NCBI RefSeq assembly: GCF_000143765.1
Contig: NZ_GL379771.1
Span: 248,001-312,000 of the forward strand
Source: Sphingobacterium spiritivorum ATCC 33861
GTDB lineage: Bacteria; Bacteroidota; Bacteroidia; Sphingobacteriales; Sphingobacteriaceae
Direction: 5' to 3'
Length of the DNA stretch: 64,000 bases
The stretch's first letter is position 1. Every line of letters starts with the position of its first letter. The notes beneath the pieces were generated by a model that saw only the letters and a list, made by a program, of their open reading frames with translations, was not told the origin of the DNA and ran no database searches. Position numbers and translations under genes: made by a program. Shown here piece after piece: positions 11,453 to 21,242 of this stretch.

Positions 11453-11483
11453 AATGGGATTGTTACAAAATAACAATCCCATT
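11453..11483 (+). terminator. Intrinsic terminator of sprA
   Basis: A perfect 13-bp stem (11453-11465 with 11471-11483) and a 5-base loop, followed by a T-rich stretch (TGTGTTTTATT), 22 bases after the sprA stop. The stem sequence is nearly shared with the terminator at 18328-18360. Confidence 0.8.
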
Positions 11484-11565
11484 TGTGTTTTATTATTCCT
11501 GTTGCCACAATATTTCAACTACTGATTACCGGTATTCATACAATTTTAGTCATCTATAACTACAT

Positions 11566-11626
11566 CGTTTTCGCAAAAAATATTTGCTGTAAAAGAAAAA
11601 TCAATATATAATTGCAATCGGTTGCA
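11566..11626 (+). repeat. Shared upstream module, copy 1
   Basis: This block aligns well with 18408-18467. Both start with a C(G/T)TTTTCG segment, continue through TTGCT and an AT-rich stretch, and end in the identical TATTGCAATCGGTTGCA-type sequence. Each precedes one PUL transcription unit. Confidence 0.65.
11613..11626. promoter_or_regulatory. LacI-family-like operator upstream of susC
   Basis: TGCAATCGGTTGCA is a 14-bp pseudo-palindrome centred on CG with one mismatched pair, the usual form of LacI/GalR-family sites. The same 14 bases occur at 18454-18467. No regulator gene is in the window, so the family assignment is inference. Confidence 0.5.
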
Positions 11627-11911
11627 CTAAACAAAAACAAACCAATTATATCACTCATTTTTAATAATTATCGGGAATGGTAAAAATAAGTACATCATAA
11701 GATTTTACTTATTGACCGGATTTTTTCTGGTATCTCTTATACAGGCATCAACAAAATAAATAAGTATAAACAGCTTTATTATTGATACAAACTGCATAAT
11801 AATAAAATCAGCACCATTTCACCGATAAAACAAAAAGTGATCTTTTCAAAGTATGAAAAGTGAAATTGGCGATATCATAAATAACCAAATACCATATTAA
11901 CGATTAGTATT

Positions 11912-14900
11912 ATGAGCCAAAAAAAACACCTAAAACATGAGAGGTCTTCAAGATTACTCAACAGACAATTTGCAAGTGGCCATAAAATTGTCACTTCAAA
12001 TATGATTTTAATACGGAAAAGTCATATTATAAAAAAGTTTTCTTTATCGGCATTCCTGACTTTTCTATTAGTCTTATCTGCGATGACGAGCGAAGCCAGT
12101 ACTTCATACCAGATTAAAGAAACTATTCGCGGAATTGTCAAAGATTCGCACGGAACACCCTTACAAGGCGCTTCTGTTCTTATTGTGCAACTTAAAAAAA
12201 CAACTTCTTCTGATAAGAAAGGAGAATTCTTATTTGAAAATATACCACGAGGTGTGTATACAATACAAATATCTTATATAGGCTATATGCCTACACAAAC
12301 GGATATTACTGTTAAAGCTAATAATCCCAGATTATCCTTCGACCTACAGGCGGATGAGACGGGCCTTAATGAAGTGGTAGTAGTAGGCTATGGTACACAA
12401 AAGCGCTCTGATCTGACAGGTTCTATCGCGAAAGTTTCCGTAGAAGATATGCAGAAAGCTCCGGTTGGAAATTTCACAGATGCACTGGCCGGTCGTGTTG
12501 CCGGAGTTGTTGTCAGTGCTCCCGGTGGACAACCCGGAAGCATGCCCAACATCGTTATCCGGGGAAATAATTCAATAAGCCAGAGCAATTCTCCTTTGTG
12601 GGTCGTGGATGGATTTCCGATGGAAGATGCAAATGCCACTGCCATTAATCCAAATGATATAGAAAGCATAGAAGTCCTTAAAGACGCATCAGCAACTGCC
12701 ATTTATGGAGCCAGAGGAGCTAATGGTGTCATAATGATCACTACTAAAAAGGGGAAAGAAGGACCTCCTGTTGTAAGCTTCAATGCAAGTTATGGCTGGC
12801 AGAAGATGGGAAAAACAATGAAATTGATGGATCCTGAATCATTCTTAAGATATCAGTCCGAAAGAGATATACTAAGCAATACCTTATATCGCAACCCGGT
12901 TTCGGGTCTCTCAGGTCCGGGTACAGTAACAGATTCTCTGTATTTACGATATGCCACAATTGAGGATTACAGAAATATTAAAAGCACAGATTTCCAAAAA
13001 AGTATGTTTCAGAAAAGTCCTATGCAAAATTATGATATAAGTATGCGTGGCGGATCAGACAAAACAAAATATGCACTATCAGGAAGTATATTCGATCAGG
13101 ATGGTGTATTGATCAATTCGGGATTTCGCCGTTATCAGGGTAGAATAAATCTGGAACAGATTATTTCCAGAATATTCAAGGTTGGAGCAGATGTAAACTA
13201 TTCGAATCAGAAAGGATGGGGCGGATCCCCCGTTCCTTCGAGTATAAGTGGCTATTTTACAGCACAGATGTCTCCTTTCTATACCATGTGGGGGTATCGT
13301 CCTATGGCACCATTAGACGCTGAAGGAAAGCAGACAATTGATCTCGAAAATGATTTTTTAGATCCGGCACAGTGGAATACCAATAGCATCGCGAATCAGT
13401 ATATTATTAACCCGTTAATTAATCAGCAGCACAGAGTACGGGATAATATTACAAACTCTCTCAATGCCAACTCATATGTTGACATTAAAATTCTCGATGA
13501 TCTGAAATTACGTATTACCGGTGGCATTAATAGCTGGGCTCGTAAAGATATACAGTTTAACGATACGCAGACCGCGGAAGGAAGTCCACTCACTGCCAAT
13601 GGTTCTACATATGGCGTAAATGGTTCCGTAATCAATACACAATTTACCGGATGGTCTAACGAAAACATACTTACCTGGAACAAGACGTTTACACAAAAAC
13701 ATAATCTAATCCTGACAGGTGTGGTTAGCGAACAAGGCGGACTTTACACATTAGACGGAGCTTCAGCAGTAAAATTACCTAAAGCCGAATTAGGTGTAGC
13801 CGGACTTTCCCAGGGTACTCCGCAGTCTATTCCTTCTTCAAGGTCAAACTGGACACTTGCTTCCATGCTGGCAAGAGCCAACTATAACTATGACTCAAGA
13901 TACTTCCTGACCGTATCATACAGGGCCGACGGATCTTCCAAATTCAGCCCGGGTAATAAATGGGGTAATTTCTGGTCCGGAGCCGTTAAGTGGAACCTTT
14001 TTAACGAGAGATTCCTTAAAGATCTAACATGGTTATCCAACGGTTCTTTGAGAGCAAGTTACGGACAGACAGGTAATAATCGGGTTGATGATTTTGCCAC
14101 ATACTCCCGCATGGTAATCAGTACACCTGTCACTGCTCATAGTTCAGATGGTGCTGTGTTTGGAAATGAAATTCCACCTTTTGCATCTCCAGGTTATTTC
14201 GGCAACCCTCAGCTCCGTTGGGAAACAACCGAACAAAGCAATATAGGAGCTGATTTAGGAGTTTTGAAAGGTCGTATAGCACTTACTGTAGATCTGTATC
14301 GGAAGCGTACCCGGGATTTGCTACTGAATGCATCTGTTCCATTGGTGCAGGGATACCGAACTGTCTATAAAAATATCGGAAGTATGCAGAATCAGGGCCT
14401 TGAAATAGCTCTTAATACTATAAATATCAAAACGACTGATTTTAGCTGGACGAGTAATTTCAATATTTCCTGGAACAAAAGCAAAATTCTTTCCTTAGCG
14501 TCCAATCAGGAGGCGATATCTTCCATGACAGGTTTTGATGGTCAGTTTGGAAATACACCATCTTATATATCGAAGGTCGGACAACCTATCGGCCAGATGT
14601 ATGGTTTGGTTTGGGATGGCGTATATCAGTATGAAGATTTCAATTACACAACAGCACTCAATCCATCTGCAGGATTCCCGGGACAAGGAAGTCACTGGGT
14701 TCTGAAAGATGATGTACCAACAAACGGCAACAGCAGGGCAGCGATACAACCCGGTGATATCAAATTCAAAGATCTGAATGGGGATGGTATTGTTGATGCA
14801 GACGATTATACCGTAATCGGACGTGGTTTGCCTATTCATACCGGTGGATTTGGGAACAATTTTTCATATAAAGATTTTGACTTGAATCTGTTTTTCCAAT

Positions 14901-15331
14901 GGAGTTATGGAAACAATATTCAAAATGCAAACCGTATCATTTTTGAAGGTAATATCAATAATACTCCACTATTTAATCAGTTTGAGAGTTACAATAACCG
15001 CTGGACACCTGAAAATACAGGTAGTACACTTTTCCGAACCGGTGGTGCATGACCAAGCGGCCGGTACTCCAGCAGAACTATAGAAGACGGATCCTACCTT
15101 CGCCTGAAAACCGTTTCACTTGGATACAATTTGCCCGCAAAATTAATGACACGAATGAAAATGAGTAATATAAGGCTGTATATATCCGCGCAAAACATAC
15201 TTACCTGGACAAAATACTCCGGCTTAGATCCTGAAATAAGTACATACAATAATGTGCTCACACCGGGATTTGATTGGAGCGGTTACCCGCAGGCCAGGAC
15301 ATTTACTTTTGGAGTAAACGCAAAATTTTAA
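11912..15331 (+). pseudogene. susC: SusC/RagA-family TonB-linked outer-membrane transporter, interrupted by in-frame TGA
   Basis: TonB-dependent glycan importer that partners SusD. A signal region lies near residues 31-64 (an alternative ATG at 12002 would begin just before it). A carboxypeptidase-regulatory-like domain follows (about 70-155), then the plug with the SusC signature NEVVVVGYGTQKRSDLTGSI, then the barrel. Translation stops at a TGA at 15050-15052 after 1046 residues. The same frame continues for 92 more sense codons with typical SusC sequence (SRTIEDGSYLRLKTVSLGYN, then a C terminus TFTFGVNAKF) to a TAA at 15329-15331. The codon before PSGRYSS is usually Gly, so GGA to TGA is a one-base change. 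Without the end the barrel lacks its last strands and the terminal-Phe beta-signal. It could be a real null allele, readthrough (TGAC is a leaky context) or a sequencing error. Confidence 0.85.
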
Positions 15332-15429
15332 TTAATAAAGGAATCATGAAATATCCTTATTACATAGGCTGACCGAACTTCAACAAGTATAATGTGGATA
15401 TGCTACATGATTTAAAAAAATATATACAT

Positions 15430-17184
15430 ATGAAATATTTAATCCAATTCTTCTCTGCTCTGTATCAGAATGGTCAGAGAAAGGCAATACAGATCTTCTT
15501 TTATATCTTTCTGTTTTCCTGTATCGGATGTACAAAGTTTCTGGAGACCACTCCACAGGATTTTGTAACACCAACTAACTATTACACCACAAAAGAAGAG
15601 CTCACTTCTGCTCTCGCAGGTGTATACGGTCCTTTAGGGCTTTACGAGGTGTATGGGGAACTGCTTTCCATTCAGTCTCAGGGAGTTACTGATGAAGGAT
15701 ATGCCACTTATTTTTCAGGTATAGCCAACGATGTCGCTATGAATCTTCAGACCTACACACACAACAAGATAAATGCGTTCTGGCAACATTGTTATACAGG
15801 TATTGAAAGAGCCAATTTATTGCTTGAAAATGCAGATAGAGCTACAGCGGATCCTAAGTTCATCACCACAGTAAAGGCAGAAGCTAAATTTATGCGGGGA
15901 TATTATCACTTCTTACTCGCTCAGTATTTCGGTGGTATACCCATAAAAATTGAAGCCAGCAAAGACCCTAATAATGTATATTTTCCACGCGCGACAGAAA
16001 AAGAGGTGTATGAACAGATATTAAAGGATATGACTGAAGCTGAACCGGATCTGGCTGACATTACTTCTCCAGAATTAAAATCCGCATCCAGCAGAGTCTC
16101 AAAATCGGCGGCTCAGGGCATTTTGGCAAGAGTTTGTCTGAAGATGGCAGGATATCCGCTTTATGATAAAGCCAAGTATGCAGATGCACTTTCGTGGGCT
16201 AAAAAAGTACAGGCGTCAGGTTTTCACACCTTACTTACGGACAAAGATGCAAATCCGAATATAGTCAATTTGAGAGGAGTGCCTCTTCAGTACAATGCAA
16301 CAAGCGGAAACCCAGCTTATGCCAACAATGGTTATGCCCAAATCTTTTTAAATGAAGTGACTAATCGCTACGATGTAAGAGAAAGTATATGGGAAGCAGA
16401 TTATTTTATACAAGGTATAGCCGCAGGTAAAACAGGATATATAGGCTCGCAAATCGGACTTCAAAATGCAAACAATGACCCTATCTACGGAAGAACTGCC
16501 CCCACTATCAATGCTCAACAATATCTGTACAACAAATATGCTCCGGGAGATCTCAGACGAGACTGGGCTATAGCTCCTTATGCTAACCGTGGAGACGGGG
16601 GTGCTGCCGGAGAACCTCGACGCTCCTTTTATAATGCATCCAACCAATTGCTAAACCGATCCGTTGGTAAATGGAGAAGAGAATATGAACCTTTAGGGCC
16701 TGGCTTTAACACCAAACCCAACTGGTCCACTCAAATTAATTTTCCTATATTAAGATATGCGGATGTTTTACTGATGATATGTGAGGCTGAATTCATGTTG
16801 AATGGCCCCTCATCGACAGCACTGGATGCCATTAATCAGGTACGGAGAAGAGCATATGGAAAAGACTTGAATAAGCCGGATCCGGCTATTGATCTGACAG
16901 CAGCAACACTTACATTATCAGAGATACAGGATGAAAGAGCCAGAGAACTTTGTTTTGAAGCACTTCGCAAAACAGATCTTATCAGATGGGGAATATATCT
17001 GCAAAGAATGCAGGAACTTATAAACTTCAACAATACGAAAGGAATACCCAACGATGGAAATCTAACAAATGCTAACCGTGCCGCATTGAATGCACTTGCC
17101 GGAGGAAACAAATTCTTACTATGGCCGATTCCCTCAGGCGAAACACAGGTAAATAAAGGAATAACACAAAATCCGGGATATTAA
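15430..17184 (+). CDS. susD: SusD/RagB-family surface glycan-binding lipoprotein
   Basis: Outer-membrane lipoprotein that caps the SusC transporter and binds oligosaccharide. A hydrophobic signal ends in a lipobox (LFSC or CIGC, two candidate lipid cysteines), followed by the typical KFLETTPQDF opening. TPR-like helices such as ERANLLLENADR and MRGYYHFLLAQYFGG follow, and the SusD C-terminal signature includes RYADVLLMICEAE and ERARELCFEALRKTDLIRWG. About 584 residues from the ATG at 15430, which gives the shortest N-region before the signal; in-frame GTG 15394 and ATG 15400 are alternatives. It lies 98 bases after the susC stop, longer than usual. The frame is intact even though susC is interrupted. 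Confidence 0.93.
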   Translation: MKYLIQFFSALYQNGQRKAIQIFFYIFLFSCIGCTKFLETTPQDFVTPTNYYTTKEELTSALAGVYGPLGLYEVYGELLSIQSQGVTDEGYATYFSGIANDVAMNLQTYTHNKINAFWQHCYTGIERANLLLENADRATADPKFITTVKAEAKFMRGYYHFLLAQYFGGIPIKIEASKDPNNVYFPRATEKEVYEQILKDMTEAEPDLADITSPELKSASSRVSKSAAQGILARVCLKMAGYPLYDKAKYADALSWAKKVQASGFHTLLTDKDANPNIVNLRGVPLQYNATSGNPAYANNGYAQIFLNEVTNRYDVRESIWEADYFIQGIAAGKTGYIGSQIGLQNANNDPIYGRTAPTINAQQYLYNKYAPGDLRRDWAIAPYANRGDGGAAGEPRRSFYNASNQLLNRSVGKWRREYEPLGPGFNTKPNWSTQINFPILRYADVLLMICEAEFMLNGPSSTALDAINQVRRRAYGKDLNKPDPAIDLTAATLTLSEIQDERARELCFEALRKTDLIRWGIYLQRMQELINFNNTKGIPNDGNLTNANRAALNALAGGNKFLLWPIPSGETQVNKGITQNPGY

Positions 17185-17217
17185 ATAATAGAAACAGCTA
17201 TTTAAATGTGATAAGAT

Positions 17218-18270
17218 ATGAAATCAATAAAAAAAATAATGGGATTCCTGTCAGTGTTACTACTGATCTCATGCGAAAAAAATATATCGCCCAATCCGAT
17301 TAGTTTTGATGTAGATATATTCAATAATTCAGATATTAAGACGACAAAGTTTAAAGTAAATGATACGCTTAATTTTAAATTTTCAGGCAATCCGGATCGC
17401 ATTACTTTTTACTCAGGAGAAACAGGACGTATGTATATAAACCGAAATAAGACAACAGATCCTTCACCAAATAATACATTAAGATTTTATACTAACCGGG
17501 GAAATGCAGGCACTGACAAATTACAACTGTTGTATACTACGGACTCTATTCTATATACACAGTTTAATAACAAAGATTCGATTGCTATACCTTTAGCCAA
17601 GTGGAAAGATATTTCAGACAGGGTGACCTGGGCAACGGGAAACAGCAATATGCAATCCGGAGATATTAGTCTGAACACAGAAGCAAGTACCGGATCAGGT
17701 AAAATCTGGCTAGCTTTTAAATATACCGCGCCGGCAGGAGTCGGGCAAGGTACGTGGACAGTAGGCAACATCGACTTGCGTCATTATGTGGGTGATACAT
17801 ATTACACCTTGTTAACCTCAGCTATTGTTATACCTACAGCATTTCCAAGCTATACAGTAAGTCCCGGCTGGGGAACTGTCAATGTAACCAATCCCCTTTT
17901 AAAATGGACATTGACAGGAGGCAGTAGCGGCAATACAAGTATTGGTCAAAGCCTTTCCTCAAACTTTAGTACCCAAAGTTTTACAATACGCGGAAACACA
18001 AACTCAACAACTTCCCGTCAAACAGAAAGCTGGATTATAAGCGGTCCCGTAGATTTAAAAAGAGTCCTGCCAGATTACGGGGTTTCAGTTAAAAATCAAA
18101 CAGAGAATGCTGAAAATGTATCCAAAGGTTTTTATGCATCACCGAAAGCCAATTTTACATACAGTTTTACCAAACCAGGCACTTATGAGATGGTTTTCTA
18201 TTCTCAAAATGATACTGGTTTTGGTGAGATCTCCACAACAAAAACAATAAAAGTTGAAATTGTACCTTGA
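17218..18270 (+). CDS. DUF5017-type lipoprotein, probable surface glycan-binding protein
   Basis: Lipoprotein of 350 residues in the position normally held by SusE/SusF-type surface glycan-binding proteins. The signal peptide ends in LLIS-C (lipobox), so it is likely on the outer membrane. The N-terminal half has the DUF5017 pattern FKVNDTLNFKFSGNPDRITFYSGE with the GRMYINR continuation, an Ig-like fold in related proteins. The C-terminal part, with FTYSFTKPGTYEMVFYSQN, looks like a second beta-sandwich. It is 33 bases after susD and is the last gene before the terminator at 18328. Binding to the PUL substrate is inferred from position; no ligand can be read. Confidence 0.8.
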   Translation: MKSIKKIMGFLSVLLLISCEKNISPNPISFDVDIFNNSDIKTTKFKVNDTLNFKFSGNPDRITFYSGETGRMYINRNKTTDPSPNNTLRFYTNRGNAGTDKLQLLYTTDSILYTQFNNKDSIAIPLAKWKDISDRVTWATGNSNMQSGDISLNTEASTGSGKIWLAFKYTAPAGVGQGTWTVGNIDLRHYVGDTYYTLLTSAIVIPTAFPSYTVSPGWGTVNVTNPLLKWTLTGGSSGNTSIGQSLSSNFSTQSFTIRGNTNSTTSRQTESWIISGPVDLKRVLPDYGVSVKNQTENAENVSKGFYASPKANFTYSFTKPGTYEMVFYSQNDTGFGEISTTKTIKVEIVP

Positions 18271-18327
18271 TAATCTTAAAAATTGCAAGCAATTAGCTGA
18301 GGACAATCTCATAATGCTTAGTTACCC

Positions 18328-18360
18328 AAATGGGATTGCTGTTTTATAACAATCCCATTT
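18328..18360 (+). terminator. Intrinsic terminator of the susC-susD-DUF5017 unit
   Basis: An 11-bp perfect stem AAATGGGATTG/CAATCCCATTT (18328-18338, 18350-18360) followed by GAGTTTCTTT. The stem is nearly the same sequence as the sprA terminator at 11453-11483. Confidence 0.75.
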
Positions 18361-18407
18361 GAGTTTCTTTCCATTACGAGACGGATAAATACCCCCGTTC
18401 ACTATAT

Positions 18408-18467
18408 CTTTTTCGAAATAAAAGTTGCTTTCAAGTAATATTTAATTTATTATTGCAATCGGTTGCA
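18408..18467 (+). repeat. Shared upstream module, copy 2
   Basis: Similar over its length to 11566-11626, with a few base differences and small indels, ending in the identical 14-base operator-like sequence. Confidence 0.65.
18454..18467. promoter_or_regulatory. LacI-family-like operator upstream of the GH29/GH43 unit
   Basis: TGCAATCGGTTGCA, identical to 11613-11626. It sits 268 bases before the fucosidase ATG, close to the 286 bases seen before susC. This suggests joint control of both PUL units. Confidence 0.5.
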
Positions 18468-18734
18468 TTGCATAAGTGCAAAATCACACAACTAAATTAG
18501 ACCGCTTCATTATATCTTAATGTTTATCATAAATAGAGGATAGTATTTCCAAGATGGAGTGTTCTACTGTTTGGTTTCACATCTGTTTTTACTTGATAAT
18601 TTTAACTTCAAAATGTAACACAAACAAAAGTTCAAAACAGCAGCTATTTTACTTTAGATATTATTAAAGTAAAGATGTATTACGTTCATGTATTATTTTG
18701 AATGTACTAATACCCTAACATATTGGCTTAGCAA

Positions 18735-20129
18735 ATGAAAAAAATAAGATTGATACTCATCCTCATAAACATTATTGTCAGCTTGCCCGGATCAGCACAA
18801 GAATTTATTCAGGCAAAATCTGAAACCTATGTTACACCTACAGATCCGGCAGTGATAAAAAAACTGGAACAATGGCAGGATTTAAAATTCGGAATGTTTA
18901 TACACTATGGATTATATACGCAGGCAGGTGCAACCGGTTTGTCTAATCAAGGTTCTTCATGGTCATTGACCAATATGTCTTTTGTACAAAGAGATACTAC
19001 TATGGAGTACTCCGATTTCAAGCAAAAATATTTTTCACAAATCAACAGCTTTAATCCTCAAAAACTTAACCCGGAAAAGTTAGCAAGACTTGGTAAAAAA
19101 GCAGGAATGAAATATCTGATATTCACGTCAAAGCATCACGACGGATTTAACCTGTTCGACACCAGACAAACCAATTTTTCAATTATGCACGGGGCATATA
19201 AGAATAATCATAATGCTAATATACTGAAGTATTTTTTCGAAGCATTTCGTAAACAAGGTTATATGGTTGGTGCTTATTATTCTAAACCGGACTGGCATTC
19301 TCCCTACTATTGGTGGGATAAATATCCGACGAGCAATGGAGGAGAAAATTACAATACCAGGGAATATCCTGAACGTTGGGACAAATTTATTCAGTTTACA
19401 AACAATCAGGTGGCCGAACTGACGAATGGTGATTATGGAAATGTAGATATACTGTGGATTGACGCATGGGGTCAGGAATGGGGAATGAACAGGAAAGCTG
19501 AAATAGCGCGTAGCAAACAACCAGGAATTTTAATTATAGAAAGAGGGACTCCAGGCACCGGATACGAAGACTATCAGACGCCAGAGCAAGGTATTCCGAA
19601 AGAGCAAATGTCCCATCCATGGGAAAGCTGTATTACTTTAGGAAAAAGGTGGTCTTATGTACCCGCAGATGAACAATACTTTAAATCATCCGCACAAGTC
19701 ATTCATACTTTGGTAGAAATTGTAGCTAAAGGAGGTTCCCTATTGCTTGGATTTAGTCCCAAGGCGGATGGAACAATAGCGCAAAGCATCATTGACAGAC
19801 TGGAAGAAATAGGTAAGTGGACATCCAGAAACGGAGAAGCCATATACAATACACGCAATACTGAAATATATCATCGGGGCAATACCTGGTTTACCCAAAG
19901 TAAAGATGGAAAAAAAATATATGCAATCACAAATCTGGAAGAAGGTAAGGCTATCCCTTCAACAGTAACATGGCAAGGAAACGAGCCCGCAGGAGGATCA
20001 GTTATAAAATGTCTGCAGACAGGTAAAAAAGTTGTTTGGAAAAAAACAGAAAACGGAATTGAGATTACCTTACCTAAAGAACTGCCAGATAATTTACCTG
20101 CTGTAGCCTTTGTATTAACAAAAGTTTAA
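18735..20129 (+). CDS. Alpha-L-fucosidase, GH29, secreted
   Basis: Retaining exo-fucosidase that removes terminal alpha-L-fucose from glycans. A signal peptide covers about residues 1-21 (ending GSAQ). The GH29 (beta/alpha)8 domain is visible as LKFGMFIHYGLY, FTSKHHDGFNLFDT and VDILWIDAWG. Asp243 in the last motif is the expected nucleophile. Glu284 in a DYQTPEQ segment is a candidate acid/base; that residue varies between GH29 subgroups. A short C-terminal beta-domain completes 464 residues. It is the first gene of the second PUL unit, three bases ahead of a GH43 gene. Fucose points to xyloglucan, fucosylated pectic side chains or similar; the linkage cannot be determined here. Confidence 0.9.
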   Translation: MKKIRLILILINIIVSLPGSAQEFIQAKSETYVTPTDPAVIKKLEQWQDLKFGMFIHYGLYTQAGATGLSNQGSSWSLTNMSFVQRDTTMEYSDFKQKYFSQINSFNPQKLNPEKLARLGKKAGMKYLIFTSKHHDGFNLFDTRQTNFSIMHGAYKNNHNANILKYFFEAFRKQGYMVGAYYSKPDWHSPYYWWDKYPTSNGGENYNTREYPERWDKFIQFTNNQVAELTNGDYGNVDILWIDAWGQEWGMNRKAEIARSKQPGILIIERGTPGTGYEDYQTPEQGIPKEQMSHPWESCITLGKRWSYVPADEQYFKSSAQVIHTLVEIVAKGGSLLLGFSPKADGTIAQSIIDRLEEIGKWTSRNGEAIYNTRNTEIYHRGNTWFTQSKDGKKIYAITNLEEGKAIPSTVTWQGNEPAGGSVIKCLQTGKKVVWKKTENGIEITLPKELPDNLPAVAFVLTKV

Positions 20130-20132
20130 TTT

Positions 20133-21242
20133 ATGAAATTAATCATCATGAGAAAGCAAAAAAAACAAAGAATAATTCCACTATTACCTTTTGTGGCAAT
20201 ATCCTTTTGCCTGCCACTTTCAATATATGCACAGGAAAAACAAGCAAAATTTGAAAACTCTATTTCAAAACCACTGGTTAGCGATATGTTTACAGCAGAT
20301 CCGTCTGCTCATGTTTTTAATAACAAAATATATATTTATGGTTCGCATGATATTGAAACTAGTGTAGCGGAGAACGGTAGCGGTGACCACTTTCAAATGA
20401 AAGATTACCACGTATTGTCTATGGATAGTCCTACAGAAAAAGTCACAGACCATGGAATAGCATTAGCTGTTGAGAATATTCCGTGGGCGGGTAAGCAACT
20501 TTGGGCACCCGATGCTGCCTACCACAAAAACACCTACTACCTCTATTTTCCGCTAAAAGATAAGGAAGGAATATTCCGCATAGGTGTAGCCACATCCAGG
20601 CGCCCTGAAGGGCCATTCAAAGCCGAAAAAGAACCAATAAAAGGAAGTTATAGTATAGATCCGGCCGTATTTAAGGACAGTGACGGGAGCTTTTACATGT
20701 ATTTTGGAGGTTTGTATGGCGGACAGTTGCAACGTTGGAAAAGTGGTGTATTCAACAAGAATGCTTCTGATAAAGCAGACGGACAACAGAGTGAGGAGCC
20801 GGCCCTTACGGCTAAGGTGGCAAAGCTGAGTGCTGATATGAAGCAATTGGCTGAGAAGCCTAAAGATGTAGTTGTACTCGACGAAAAAGGAAATACGATA
20901 CTTAGCGGCGACCACGACAGACGTTTCTTTGAAGGGTCGTGGGTACACAAATACAATGGAAAATATTACTTCTCCTATTCTACCGGAGATACCCATAAAC
21001 TAGTGTATGCCACCGGTGATTCCCCTTATGGACCGTTTACCTATCAGGGCGTAATTTTGCTTCCAGTAATAGGCTGGACGACACACCATTCTATTATTGA
21101 ATTCCAAAATAAATGGTGGCTGTATTATCACGATACGGAACTATCCGAAGGTAAGACTCATTTAAGAAACATCAAGGTTACAGAATTAATATACAATAAA
21201 GATGGCAGTATTAAAACAATTGATCCGTATGGCAAAAAATAA
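20133..21242 (+). CDS. Glycoside hydrolase family 43 protein, secreted
   Basis: Five-bladed beta-propeller glycosidase, likely an arabinofuranosidase or xylosidase-type enzyme. A signal peptide ends near SIYAQ. The inverting catalytic trio is in place: Asp56 (TADPSAH) as base, Asp176 (SIDPAVF) as pKa modulator and Glu267 (FFEGSWVHKYNGKYY) as acid, numbered from the ATG at 20133. An ATG at 20148 opens a more compact signal peptide and is an alternative start. The gene begins three bases after the fucosidase stop. Its last 14 bases overlap the next gene, suggesting coupled translation. Family-level call is firm; substrate is not. Confidence 0.88.
   Translation: MKLIIMRKQKKQRIIPLLPFVAISFCLPLSIYAQEKQAKFENSISKPLVSDMFTADPSAHVFNNKIYIYGSHDIETSVAENGSGDHFQMKDYHVLSMDSPTEKVTDHGIALAVENIPWAGKQLWAPDAAYHKNTYYLYFPLKDKEGIFRIGVATSRRPEGPFKAEKEPIKGSYSIDPAVFKDSDGSFYMYFGGLYGGQLQRWKSGVFNKNASDKADGQQSEEPALTAKVAKLSADMKQLAEKPKDVVVLDEKGNTILSGDHDRRFFEGSWVHKYNGKYYFSYSTGDTHKLVYATGDSPYGPFTYQGVILLPVIGWTTHHSIIEFQNKWWLYYHDTELSEGKTHLRNIKVTELIYNKDGSIKTIDPYGKK

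Larger units (their letters stand above)
11432..11911. other. 480-bp intergenic region before the PUL
   Basis: Holds, in order, the sprA terminator, a 61-bp block also found before the fucosidase gene, a CG-centred operator-like pseudo-palindrome, and a leader of about 285 bases before susC. It is very AT-rich. No TAnnTTTG element is obvious, and I see no small gene. Confidence 0.7.
18271..18734. other. 464-bp intergenic region between the two PUL units
   Basis: Holds the terminator of the susCD unit, the second copy of the shared module with its operator-like site, and an AT-rich leader of about 268 bases before the fucosidase ATG. No gene is seen in it. Confidence 0.7.

Noticed and set aside
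15050..15052. Selenocysteine or programmed recoding at the susC TGA
   Set aside because: The aligned residue in SusC proteins is usually Gly, no redox role is expected, and I see no SECIS-like hairpin right after the codon. A point mutation or read error is simpler.
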